A DNA stretch of 64,000 nucleotides from WTFY01 sp965205685 (GTDB lineage: Bacteria > Pseudomonadota > Gammaproteobacteria > UBA4575), in NCBI GenBank assembly GCA_965205685.1, contig OZ242174.1, positions 1,240,001 through 1,304,000 of the forward strand, written 5' to 3'. Shown one piece after another: positions 17,304 to 25,470 of this stretch (positions are counted from its first letter, which is position 1; each line of letters starts with the position of its first letter). Position numbers and translations under genes: made by a program. Below the pieces are notes generated by a model, which worked only from the letters and a program-made list of their open reading frames with translations, did not search any database and had not been told where the DNA came from.

Positions 17304-18584
17304 TCACTGTGAAGCAATGATCTCAAGCCCGCCCATATAGGGCTGCAGAACGTCAGGGACACGGATCCTGGCCTGGTCGTCCTGGTAGTTTTCCAGGATC
17401 GCCACCAGCGTTCGGCCCGCAGCCAGGCCTGAACCGTTCAGCGTATGCAGGAGTTCGGTTTTCCCGGTAGCGGGGTTTTTCCAGCGGGCCTTGAGCCGTC
17501 TGGCCTGAAAATCCACAAAATTGCTGCAGGAGGAAATCTCGCGATAGCGACCTTCGCCCGGCAGCCAGACTTCAATGTCGTAGGTCTTGGACGCGGCAAA
17601 TCCCAGGTCACCCGTACAGAGGGTCACGACCCGGTAGTGCAATCCGAGTTTTTGCAGGATGATTTCAGCGTGCTGCGTAAGTTCTTCGAGTGCGCGCCAA
17701 GATGCCTCTGGCTTGACGAGTTGCACGAGCTCAACCTTTTCAAACTGGTGCTGGCGGATCATGCCCCGCGTATCCTTGCCATACGAGCCAGCTTCCGAGC
17801 GAAAGCAGGGTGTGTGGCAGACATATTTGACAGGTAGTTCACTCTCTTTGGCAATGTGATCGCGCCACAGGTTGGTCACTGGCACTTCTGCAGTAGGAAT
17901 CAGATAGTAGGGACTGTCAGTGGCCAGCTTGAACAGATCTTCTTCGAATTTAGGCAACTGGCCAGTGCAGGTCAGGCTCTCGTCATTGACAATGTACGGA
18001 ACGTAGACTTCCCGGTAACCGTGCTCCGAAACATGGACATCCAGCATGAACTGGATCAGCGCACGGTGCAGCCGGGCCACCTGGTCCTGCATGGTGACAA
18101 ACCGACTGCCGGTGATCCTGGCAGATTTTGCGAAATCAAGCCCTCCCGTGTGCTCCCCAATCTCCACGTGACCGAGTACCTCGAAATCGAATTCCGGAGG
18201 TTCGCCCCACGTTCGCACCACGGCATTGTCCGCCTCGGTGTCACCATCCGGAACACTCTCGTGGGGAAGATTGGGCAGGGTCAGCATCCATGCATGAATT
18301 TCCGATTGCAGTTGCTCAAGTTCGGCCTCTCCCGCTTCAAGTTCCGCGTTGACCGTTTTCATCTCCTCCATAAGGCCCGAGATGTCCTCACCCGAGGACT
18401 TGCCCTGCGCGATCCGCTTGGAATTCGTGTTGCGCTGGTTTCGCAAGCTTTCAGCATCCGTTTGCAACTGCTTGCGCCTTTGCTCCCGGGTAGCAAACCA
18501 CTCCTTGTCAATCGTCAGTGCGCGGCGTCCAAGCTGCCTGGCCACCTCATCCAGTTCAGTTCGCAACATCTTGGGATTCAGCAT
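17304..18584 (-). CDS. serS: Serine--tRNA ligase
   Basis: SerRS charges tRNA-Ser with serine. The 426 residues include the N-terminal coiled-coil arm (residues about 30-100) that reads the long variable arm of tRNA-Ser. The class II catalytic core follows, with motif 2 (CFRSEAGSYGKDTRGMIRQH, then QFEKVE) and motif 3 (NGSGLAAGRTLVAILENYQ). It is preceded by crcB with a 16-nt gap, the same neighbour as in Pseudomonas, but rarA-lolA-ftsK, which usually come next, are displaced by the glc genes. Confidence 0.98.
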   Translation of the reverse strand: MLNPKMLRTELDEVARQLGRRALTIDKEWFATREQRRKQLQTDAESLRNQRNTNSKRIAQGKSSGEDISGLMEEMKTVNAELEAGEAELEQLQSEIHAWMLTLPNLPHESVPDGDTEADNAVVRTWGEPPEFDFEVLGHVEIGEHTGGLDFAKSARITGSRFVTMQDQVARLHRALIQFMLDVHVSEHGYREVYVPYIVNDESLTCTGQLPKFEEDLFKLATDSPYYLIPTAEVPVTNLWRDHIAKESELPVKYVCHTPCFRSEAGSYGKDTRGMIRQHQFEKVELVQLVKPEASWRALEELTQHAEIILQKLGLHYRVVTLCTGDLGFAASKTYDIEVWLPGEGRYREISSCSNFVDFQARRLKARWKNPATGKTELLHTLNGSGLAAGRTLVAILENYQDDQARIRVPDVLQPYMGGLEIIASQ

Positions 18585-18600
18585 AAGTTGTGCCCTGCCC

Positions 18601-18972
18601 TCAAAAGGAACGTGCCAGGGTCATGCCGAGATAACAGGCCCCCAGGCACAAGACGATACTGAGCGCAACATTGGCCACTGCACCCGCCATGCTGCCCTGC
18701 TGGAGCAGATGCAGGGTTTCCAGCGAAAAGGCCGAGAAGGTGGTGAACCCTCCCAGAACCCCCACCAGAAGTGCCAGCCGGATTTCTTCCACCACGATCC
18801 AACGCTCCAGCAACACGATCGACAACACACCGATCAGCAGGGATCCCGTGACATTGATGAGCAGCGTTCCCAAAGGGAATTTACTGCCCCACCAGTGTGC
18901 ACACTGTACCTGGATCAGGTATCTCAGAACGGAGCCTAGCGCTCCCCCTACGGCAATGCTTGCCAGCGTCAA
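18601..18972 (-). CDS. crcB: Fluoride ion channel CrcB/Fluc
   Basis: Fluc channels export fluoride and work as antiparallel dimers in the inner membrane. The 123 residues have four helices and the family hallmarks: GGALGSVLRYLIQ near the start, GTLLINVTGSLLIG with the pore-lining Asn, and GGFTTFSAFSLET with the phenylalanine box and central sodium site. I looked for a fluoride riboswitch in the roughly 180 nt upstream and see none I can support. Confidence 0.95.
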   Translation of the reverse strand: MTLASIAVGGALGSVLRYLIQVQCAHWWGSKFPLGTLLINVTGSLLIGVLSIVLLERWIVVEEIRLALLVGVLGGFTTFSAFSLETLHLLQQGSMAGAVANVALSIVLCLGACYLGMTLARSF

Positions 18973-19027
18973 ATCAGATCTCCTTCTTTCCTTGGGGCGG
19001 TTAATTACAAGCGGCTTTGATCAGTGG

Positions 19028-19047
19028 TATATTGGCTTGGCGCCAAT
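19028..19047 (+). promoter_or_regulatory. Candidate -10 box and palindromic operator before glcD
   Basis: TATATT (19028-19033) overlaps an inverted repeat ATTGGC-ttggc-GCCAAT (19031-19047) that includes a perfect 10-bp palindrome TTGGCGCCAA (19037-19046). A repressor bound here would cover the transcription start of glcDEF. The -35 region is poor (TTACAA at 19005-19010). No regulator gene is adjacent. Confidence 0.35.
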
Positions 19048-19150
19048 AATGGTACCGCAAGTTGGCGCATCGATGATGAAACTCTTGGCTAAGGTGCCCT
19101 GGCGCAAGACAGGGCGAGTCAGTAGCCGGTATGCGCAAAGCTCTGTTGGT

Positions 19151-20617
19151 ATGAAAAAGCAAGCTAGTCTATCAGAATTGACAAAACGATTTTGCCAGGT
19201 CCTGCCCGAAGATGCGGTCCTGGCAAAAGAAGAGCAACTGGTCCCCTATGAATGCGATGGCCTGACGGCGTACCGCCAGATTCCCCGGCTCGCCCTGTTG
19301 CCGGCCACCAGCGAACAGGTCCATGCAGCGGTGTCGGTCTGCAGGGAGCTGGATCTCCCGATCGTGGCCCGAGGCGCTGGCACCAGCCTGTCCGGGGGTG
19401 CGCTGCCACACCCGGAAGGAGTCTTGCTCAACTTTTCCAGGCTGAACCGGGTGTTGGAAATTGACCCGGAGAACCGTACTGCGACCGTTGAGCCCGGAGT
19501 ACGGAACCTCGCGATCTCGGAAGCTGCCAAACCGTACGGTCTCTACTATGCCCCGGATCCTTCCTCGCAGATCGCATGCACTATCGGCGGCAACATTGCG
19601 GAAAATTCAGGCGGGATCCACTGCCTGAAATACGGGCTGACCGTGCACAACATCCTGGCCCTGAAAGTCCTGACCGTCGACGGCGAAATCCTCGAGCTGG
19701 GAGGCAAACACCTTGAGTCTCCCGGGTTTGACCTGCTGGCGCTGATGAACGGATCGGAAGGCATGCTCGGAGTGGTACTGCAAGCGACGGTGAAGCTGCT
19801 ACCCCAGCCGCATGGACGCAAGGTGCTGCTGGCAGCCTTCTCTCATGTGCGAGATGCGGGAAATGCCGTAGCTGCCATCATCTCCCATGGGATCATCCCT
19901 GCCGGCCTTGAAATGATGGACCATTTCACCATCCAGGCCACGGAACAGTACTGCAGCCCCGGGTACCCGAAAGAGGCTGCGGCTATCCTGATCTGCGAAC
20001 TGGACGGCTATGAGGAAGAACTGGCAGACCAGACAGAGCGTGCCAAGCAGCTGCTTGAACAGCACCAAGCTACGGACGTGCGTCTGGCAAGTGACGAGCA
20101 GGAGGCGGAGATACTGTGGGAAGGCCGCAAGGCAGCCTTCCCTGCGCTAGGCAACCTGTCTCCCGACTACTACTGCATGGATGGCACGATCCCGCGTAAG
20201 CATCTGGCAGAAGTCCTTGAGGAAATTTACGCACTCTCCGGAAAATTCGGGCTTCGTGTCGCCAATGTATTCCATGCCGGGGACGGTAACCTGCATCCGC
20301 TCATTCTGTATGATGCCAACGAGAAAGGTCAGTTGGAGAAAGCTGAAGAATTCGGAAGCGAAATCCTGCAACTGTGTGTCAGGATGGGAGGCACCATCAC
20401 GGGTGAACATGGCGTAGGCGTCGAAAAACTTGACCAGATGTGCGTGCAGTTCAACTCAAAAGAACTGCAGACCTTCTTTGCCATCAAGTCCGCCTTCGAC
20501 GAACATGGGCTGCTGAATCCCGGCAAGGCCATCCCGACCCTGCATCGCTGCGCCGAGTTCGGTGCCATGCATGTGCATAAGGGGAAGCTGCCCCATGCCG
20601 ACCTGCCCCGCTTTTGA
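19151..20617 (+). CDS. glcD: Glycolate oxidase subunit GlcD (FAD-linked)
   Basis: GlcD is the FAD-binding catalytic subunit that oxidises glycolate to glyoxylate together with GlcE and GlcF. The 488 residues have the FAD-PCMH fold (VARGAGTSLSGGALPHPEG near residue 75, TIGGNIAENSGGIHCLKYG near 145). The C-terminal FAD-oxidase domain carries the conserved histidines NVFHAGDGNLHPLI and the ending TGEHGVGVEKL...LLNPGKAIP. The reading frame is open far upstream over crcB, but ATG at 19151 gives the family N-terminus. A D-lactate dehydrogenase of the same family is possible for GlcD alone; the glcE and glcF neighbours favour glycolate. Confidence 0.93.
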   Translation: MKKQASLSELTKRFCQVLPEDAVLAKEEQLVPYECDGLTAYRQIPRLALLPATSEQVHAAVSVCRELDLPIVARGAGTSLSGGALPHPEGVLLNFSRLNRVLEIDPENRTATVEPGVRNLAISEAAKPYGLYYAPDPSSQIACTIGGNIAENSGGIHCLKYGLTVHNILALKVLTVDGEILELGGKHLESPGFDLLALMNGSEGMLGVVLQATVKLLPQPHGRKVLLAAFSHVRDAGNAVAAIISHGIIPAGLEMMDHFTIQATEQYCSPGYPKEAAAILICELDGYEEELADQTERAKQLLEQHQATDVRLASDEQEAEILWEGRKAAFPALGNLSPDYYCMDGTIPRKHLAEVLEEIYALSGKFGLRVANVFHAGDGNLHPLILYDANEKGQLEKAEEFGSEILQLCVRMGGTITGEHGVGVEKLDQMCVQFNSKELQTFFAIKSAFDEHGLLNPGKAIPTLHRCAEFGAMHVHKGKLPHADLPRF

Positions 20618-20620
20618 CGC

Positions 20621-21688
20621 TTGGCCCCGGATGTGACGGACAGCAGGGAAATCATCGCGACCCGGGTCCGGGATGCAGCCGGAGACAAGACTGCTCTGCA
20701 ACTCCTGGGTGGCAACACCAAGGCCTTCTACGGCCGGAGCATTCAGGCCACGCCCCTATGCCTTGCCGATTACTCGGGAGTCGTCGAATACGAGCCCTCC
20801 GAACTCTATATCACCGCACGCTGTGGCACGCCCCTAGACACAATCGAGCACATCATTGGAAAAGAAAACCAGATGCTGCCGTTTGAGCCACCCCACTTCG
20901 GACCAACAGCCACCCTTGGCGGTGCTGTTGCCGCAGGGCTGGCTGGTCCCAGACGTGCAAGCAGTGGAGCCGTACGTGACAGCATGCTTGGGGCAGAGAT
21001 CATCAACGGAAAGGGTGAATACCTGTGTTTTGGCGGTAAGGTCATGAAAAACGTTGCCGGCTACGATGTTTCGAGACTGATGAGCGGAGCTTTGGGGACA
21101 CTGGGCGTCCTGATGTCGGTCACCCTGCGCTTACAACCCAGGCCGCAGTGTGAGCGCACGGCGGTCATCCCCGAAACGCACGCCGATGCAATCCATAAGA
21201 TGAATGCCTGGGCACGCACGCCGATGCCGATCACGGCAACCTTTCACGATGGAAAGCACCTCTATGTCCGCCTGGCCGGCTCTTCATCAGCTGTTGAAAA
21301 ATGCCAGAATGAAATCGGCGGGGAGTGCATCGAGCAAAGCGAGCACTTCTGGACACGTGTTCGCGAACAAACCCACGAGGCATTCACGTCCGATGCACCC
21401 CTGTGGAGGATTCGGGTGCCTCCCTCCACCGGCCCCCTCGACATATCAGGCCCCTGTGCAATGGAATGGAATGGCGCTCTTCGCTGGTATGCCACGCATA
21501 CCGAGGCCTCCATTATCCGCGAAATCACTCGTCAGGCTGACGGACAGGCCTGCCTGTTTCGAGGGCCGGCCATCGAGCATGTGTTTAATCCCCTGCCCCC
21601 CGCGCTGCTCAAAATCCATCAACGGCTTAAACATGCCTTCGATCCCGAAGGCATCCTCAATCCCGGCAAGATGTACCCACAGTTCTGA
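20621..21688 (+). CDS. glcE: Glycolate oxidase subunit GlcE (FAD-binding)
   Basis: GlcE is the shorter FAD-binding subunit of glycolate oxidase. The 355 residues include LLGGNTKAFYGR near residue 28, a PCMH domain with GPTATLGGAVAAGLAGPRRASSG near 105-125 and KVMKNVAGYDVSRLMSGALG, and the ending HAFDPEGILNPGKMYPQF. No ATG opens the frame. TTG at 20621, 3 nt after the glcD stop, or GTG at 20633 must serve; neither has a clear Shine-Dalgarno, so translational coupling to glcD is likely. Confidence 0.9.
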   Translation: MAPDVTDSREIIATRVRDAAGDKTALQLLGGNTKAFYGRSIQATPLCLADYSGVVEYEPSELYITARCGTPLDTIEHIIGKENQMLPFEPPHFGPTATLGGAVAAGLAGPRRASSGAVRDSMLGAEIINGKGEYLCFGGKVMKNVAGYDVSRLMSGALGTLGVLMSVTLRLQPRPQCERTAVIPETHADAIHKMNAWARTPMPITATFHDGKHLYVRLAGSSSAVEKCQNEIGGECIEQSEHFWTRVREQTHEAFTSDAPLWRIRVPPSTGPLDISGPCAMEWNGALRWYATHTEASIIREITRQADGQACLFRGPAIEHVFNPLPPALLKIHQRLKHAFDPEGILNPGKMYPQF

Positions 21689-21693
21689 AATCC

Positions 21694-22893
21694 ATGCAAA
21701 CCTCTCTCCCTGACAGATTCCTGCAAACAGCAGAAGGCCACCAGGCAGACAAGATACTGCGCAAATGCGTGCATTGTGGCTTTTGCAATGCAACATGCCC
21801 GACCTATCAGCTGACCGGAAACGAACTGGATGGACCGCGGGGTCGCATTTATCTGATCAAGAACTATCTGGAAGGAAATAGCGACGGCAGCATCGGGCTC
21901 AGGCATCTGGACAGGTGCCTAACCTGCCTGTCCTGCGAAACCACCTGCCCTTCCAATGTTCGGTTTGGCAGTCTGCTCGATACCGGACGCAAACACATGA
22001 ATGAGGCTGTAAAACGTCCACTGATGAGCACACTCAAGCGCCACTTGATCATTCGCGCATTTTCCAAGCCGTCCAGAGTCAGGCTGATCCTCGCGCTGGC
22101 ACGACTCACAAAACCATTTCTGCCCAAAAAACTGGCAACGAAGATGCCTGTACGGGCGACCGGTGTCCCAAAGGCAGCCAAGGCGAACCCTGATCTGCCC
22201 AAGATGCTTACCATCCGGGGCTGCGTGCAGTCTGTAGTTGCCCCACAAATCAACCACGCCGCGGCCAAGGTACTGGAGAGATCCGGTATTTGTCTGGAAG
22301 AAGCAAAAGGCGATTGCTGTGGAGCCCTGGCCTATCATTTGGGCGATCTCGAGAACGCGCAGAAGACCATTGGTAGGAACATCGACAACTGGTACCAGGA
22401 TCTCAAAAACGAGCACAAATTTTTAGTCATTACATCAAGTGGTTGCAGCAGTTTCATAAAGCAATATGGTGAAGTCATGCAGGACAGCTCGAAATATGCA
22501 AGCCCTGCAAGGTTCATCAGTGAGCGATGCAGGGACCTGTCCGAGCTCGACATTGGGTTGGAAACACGACCGGTTGGAGAAAATTGCACCGTGGCTTTTC
22601 ATAGCCCATGCACACTGCAGCACGGTCAAAGGGTGCATGGCAAAATCGAGGCACAGTTGCAGAAGCTGGGCTACAGGCTCGTCCCGACCATGGACCCGCA
22701 TTTGTGTTGTGGCTCTGCGGGCAGCTACTCCCTGCTCGAAACTGAACTGTCTGCAAAATTGCTGGAAAACAAGCTGGCTTGCCTCGAACGGGACCAGCCC
22801 GATGTGATCAGCACAGCCAATATCGGTTGTCTAATGCACCTGCAGTCCGGAACCGAAAGACCCGTCAAGCACTGGATCGAGTTACTCGTATAG
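21694..22893 (+). CDS. glcF: Glycolate oxidase iron-sulfur subunit GlcF
   Basis: GlcF carries electrons from the flavin subunits to the membrane quinone pool. The 399 residues contain two 4Fe-4S ferredoxin motifs (CVHCGFCNATCPTY near residue 25 and CLTCLSCETTCPS near 75). Two CCG-type cysteine-rich domains follow (GDCCGALAYHLGD near 207; HSPCTLQHGQR and LCCGSAGSYS further on). It begins 5 nt after glcE, completing a compact glcDEF operon. No glcC regulator, malate synthase or glycolate permease is adjacent. Confidence 0.95.
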   Translation: MQTSLPDRFLQTAEGHQADKILRKCVHCGFCNATCPTYQLTGNELDGPRGRIYLIKNYLEGNSDGSIGLRHLDRCLTCLSCETTCPSNVRFGSLLDTGRKHMNEAVKRPLMSTLKRHLIIRAFSKPSRVRLILALARLTKPFLPKKLATKMPVRATGVPKAAKANPDLPKMLTIRGCVQSVVAPQINHAAAKVLERSGICLEEAKGDCCGALAYHLGDLENAQKTIGRNIDNWYQDLKNEHKFLVITSSGCSSFIKQYGEVMQDSSKYASPARFISERCRDLSELDIGLETRPVGENCTVAFHSPCTLQHGQRVHGKIEAQLQKLGYRLVPTMDPHLCCGSAGSYSLLETELSAKLLENKLACLERDQPDVISTANIGCLMHLQSGTERPVKHWIELLV

Positions 22894-22991
22894 CCAGCTG
22901 TCTGGCGGCAAAACCAAAAGGCCGCGATTGCGATTCCCCGGCATTCCCTTCCTGCAAGAATCTGGATGGCAAACTACCCGTGCAACCAGGG

Positions 22992-23276
22992 TCAGGGATC
23001 TCCCGGTTTCCAGATTCCGAACGCCTCGCCTTTTGGACGTATGCTGGCTTGTCGCTGCCGTGTAACGTCCTCATAGACATATTTTGCAAAGGCAACTATC
23101 TCATTCATGATCTCATTTTTTTCACCTGTCGGCAGATCATGGTTTCCTATTACAAACCCTGTGATGGCAGCCAGGTATTGACCCGCCAGTATTGGATTGG
23201 CAGCACGCTCGTCTGCTTCAATGAGTACTTTCTGAATTTCCTCGATAAGTTCCCTTGACAGTCTCAGCTGGTCCAT
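22992..23276 (-). CDS. Conserved-looking hypothetical protein (94 aa)
   Basis: I do not recognise this protein. It is mostly helical, soluble and acidic in its N-terminal half (LIEEIQKVLIEADERAANP), with a basic stretch before a Gly/Trp/Pro-containing end (FGIWKPGDP). There is no signal peptide or membrane helix. The ATG at 23276 lies 22 nt after rarA on the same strand, so the two are probably cotranscribed. Normal codon use and operon position argue for a real gene. Confidence 0.55.
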   Translation of the reverse strand: MDQLRLSRELIEEIQKVLIEADERAANPILAGQYLAAITGFVIGNHDLPTGEKNEIMNEIVAFAKYVYEDVTRQRQASIRPKGEAFGIWKPGDP

Positions 23277-23297
23277 GTTGTGTGCCTCAATTTGTAT

Positions 23298-24644
23298 TCA
23301 ATTCCGATTTTCGGCCTTGTTCCGAAGCCTGCGCATCCGCTCCTTGATCTTGATCTCGAGCCCTCGATCTACGGGTTCGTAATAGCGTGTCCCCTGCAGT
23401 ATTTCGGGAAAGTAGCACTCACCCTGCACATAGGCATCAGGTTCATCATGAGCATAACGATAGTCCCGTCCGTAGCCAAGGTCTTTCATCAGCTTGGTGG
23501 GCGCGTTTCTCAGATGCATCGGCACTTCCTGGCTGCCATGGTCTTTGGCATCTTTCATTGCCAGGCCATACGCACGGTACGTGGCATTACTCTTTGGTAC
23601 GCAGGCCAGATACACGATGGCCTGTGCAATGGCCAGTTCACCTTCCGGAGAGCCGAGGCGTTCATAGGTGTCCCAGGCACTCACTGCGATCTGCAGGCCA
23701 CGGGGATCTGCATTGCCAATATCCTCAACTGCCATCCTCAGTACGCGACGCGCTACGTAGTAGGGATCACAACCTCCATCGATCATCCTGCAAAACCAGT
23801 ACAGGGCGGCATCGGGATCGGATCCACGTACTGACTTGTGCAATGCGGAAATCTGATCATAGAAATATTCGCCTCTCTTATCAAAGCGCCGGATACCCTG
23901 TGCGGTGACTTCCTTGACAATTTCGCAAGTGATTGTATTTTCCTCTGCACTCTCACCAATCCAGTCCGCGGCAATTTCCAGGAAGTTCAATGCACGCCGG
24001 GCATCACCATCAGCTACAGATGCAAGCAGGTCCCTGGCTTCCCGATCTACCTCAATCTGCCGGTGGCCTAGACCACGTTCGTTATCCTGCAGGGCATTGT
24101 CGATACACTGGCCGATGTCTTGTTCAGTCAACCTTTTCAAGACATAAATCCGTGCCCTGGACAGCAGTGCATTGTTGAGTTCAAAAGAAGGATTTTCCGT
24201 TGTGGCACCAATAAAATAAAATGTGCCGTTCTCGATGTGCGGCAAAAATGCATCCTGCTGGGCCTTGTTGAATCGATGTACCTCATCAACAAACAGCACG
24301 GTACTGGAGGCGTGTTCCTGGCTATGCAGCTTGGCCTGTTCGATTGCCTGGCGAATCTCCTTGACTCCGGACAGCACAGCGGACAGAGAAAGAAACTGTG
24401 CATGTGAAGTATTGGAGATGATGCGTGCCAGCGTGGTCTTGCCCGTACCAGGAGGCCCCCAGAAAACCATGGAATGCAGCCTGCCCTGCTCTATCGCCTG
24501 GCGCAAAGGCTTGTCACTGGATAACAGGTGGCCCTGACCTACGAACTCGGCCAAGATGACAGGGCGCATGCGGTCTGCCAGTGGGCGATAACCATCTGTG
24601 CGGTCAAGCAGGTCAGTGTTCTGGTTGGCAGGTGCGCTTGGAAT
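23298..24644 (-). CDS. rarA: Replication-associated recombination protein A (AAA+ ATPase), probable AUU start
   Basis: RarA (MgsA) is an AAA+ ATPase that acts at stalled replication forks. It has Walker A VFWGPPGTGKTTLAR, Walker B VLFVDEVHRFNKAQQD, sensor 1 FIGATTENPSFELN and the C-terminal tetramerisation domain (DPYYVARRVLRMAVEDIGNADP, ending in RMRRLRNKAENRN). The first canonical start, ATG at 24569, would remove the conserved opening PLADR that precedes MRP in the family and has no Shine-Dalgarno. The frame continues 25 codons upstream to ATT at 24644, with GAGGAG at 24656-24651 and a 6-nt spacer. An in-frame TGA lies slightly further upstream, with no ATG, GTG or TTG between. I therefore extend the gene to the ATT. 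Function call is firm; the start is an inference. Confidence 0.9.
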   Translation of the reverse strand: MPSAPANQNTDLLDRTDGYRPLADRMRPVILAEFVGQGHLLSSDKPLRQAIEQGRLHSMVFWGPPGTGKTTLARIISNTSHAQFLSLSAVLSGVKEIRQAIEQAKLHSQEHASSTVLFVDEVHRFNKAQQDAFLPHIENGTFYFIGATTENPSFELNNALLSRARIYVLKRLTEQDIGQCIDNALQDNERGLGHRQIEVDREARDLLASVADGDARRALNFLEIAADWIGESAEENTITCEIVKEVTAQGIRRFDKRGEYFYDQISALHKSVRGSDPDAALYWFCRMIDGGCDPYYVARRVLRMAVEDIGNADPRGLQIAVSAWDTYERLGSPEGELAIAQAIVYLACVPKSNATYRAYGLAMKDAKDHGSQEVPMHLRNAPTKLMKDLGYGRDYRYAHDEPDAYVQGECYFPEILQGTRYYEPVDRGLEIKIKERMRRLRNKAENRN

Positions 24645-24650
24645 GACTGT

Positions 24651-24656
24651 CTCCTC
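24651..24656 (-). promoter_or_regulatory. Shine-Dalgarno deciding an AUU start for rarA
   Basis: GAGGAG on the minus strand is followed by ACAGTC and then ATT at 24644-24642. This is the only strong ribosome-binding site before rarA, and its spacing points to the ATT codon, not to the ATG 75 nt downstream. Confidence 0.6.
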
Positions 24657-24742
24657 ACATGTGCAGATGTCAGTAGATCAATTTGCCCGGGGCTGCTCCG
24701 CAGACACTAGGTGTGGGCAGTAAGCCTGTACGCTGGCCTTTT

Positions 24743-25375
24743 TCACTGCACCGGATAACCCACGACATCCACTCCCTGGGGCGCTTTAAACACAAAATAT
24801 CCAGCCGGGAAGCCCACATTAAGCTCAAGGTGTTTGAATTCAACAACGGTTTTTTGCGAAAACTGGTCATGCAACTCCATTTTTCGGATCCCTTTTTCAT
24901 CGAGACCGATCTGTACACTGCGAAACTCGGTATCCTGAACATGAGGAACCAGCTCCACCCAACTGAGATTCTCTCGATCCGGGGCTGAAAAAATCTCGAA
25001 ATCATCCTGCAGGACACGGGCATTCATCAGCAGCATGATTGGTGCACTGCCCAATGCTTCCATGATTGGCCTGGCTACAGCTTGCTGCAATTGCTCGTCA
25101 TAGACCCACAGGTACTTGCCGTCTGCGAGAATGAGCTGCCTGTGTGGTTGGGCATATTGAAAGCGAAACCTGCCCGGTCGGCTCAGGGCGACGGACCCTC
25201 TTGCCGCCTGAACCAGCTTGCCATCTTCGCTCCAGACAGTTTGCTGAAAACTTCCCCGAAAAGAGCTTACCTCCGCAAAAAATGTATTCAGCAAGCCCAC
25301 AGCCTCACTGCCCGGACAGGCCAATGAAAACGACAGCAGCACGCCGCCCAAAAATGATTTCCAGATCCGTATCAC
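24743..25375 (-). CDS. lolA: Outer-membrane lipoprotein carrier protein LolA
   Basis: LolA ferries lipoproteins through the periplasm from LolCDE to LolB. The 210 residues begin with a signal peptide (MIRIWKSFLGGVLLSFSLAC up to about SEA). The half-barrel pattern follows: FRGSFQQTVWSEDGKLVQAARGSV..RPGRFRFQYAQP and YLWVYDEQLQQA, ending PQGVDVVGYPVQ. It lies between ftsK (95 nt upstream) and rarA (98 nt downstream) on the same strand, the usual gammaproteobacterial order. A dedicated promoter for rarA in the 98-nt gap is possible. Confidence 0.95.
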   Translation of the reverse strand: MIRIWKSFLGGVLLSFSLACPGSEAVGLLNTFFAEVSSFRGSFQQTVWSEDGKLVQAARGSVALSRPGRFRFQYAQPHRQLILADGKYLWVYDEQLQQAVARPIMEALGSAPIMLLMNARVLQDDFEIFSAPDRENLSWVELVPHVQDTEFRSVQIGLDEKGIRKMELHDQFSQKTVVEFKHLELNVGFPAGYFVFKAPQGVDVVGYPVQ

Positions 25376-25470
25376 TCGCTGCCCTATCCGAACTCTCTGG
25401 CAAGATAAATTTGATGGTGCCTGACGATGCTCAATCCTGCATCACGCCGGTCCCGGCACAGTCGGTGTGA

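Noticed and set aside
17856..18662. 268-codon plus-strand frame opposite serS
   Set aside because: Antisense to a complete serS; no motifs.
18671..19150. Upstream extension of the glcD frame
   Set aside because: It overlaps crcB and has no similarity to glycolate oxidase; ATG 19151 gives the family N-terminus.
18973..19150. Fluoride riboswitch upstream of crcB
   Set aside because: No pseudoknot-like conserved sequence seen on the minus strand before crcB.
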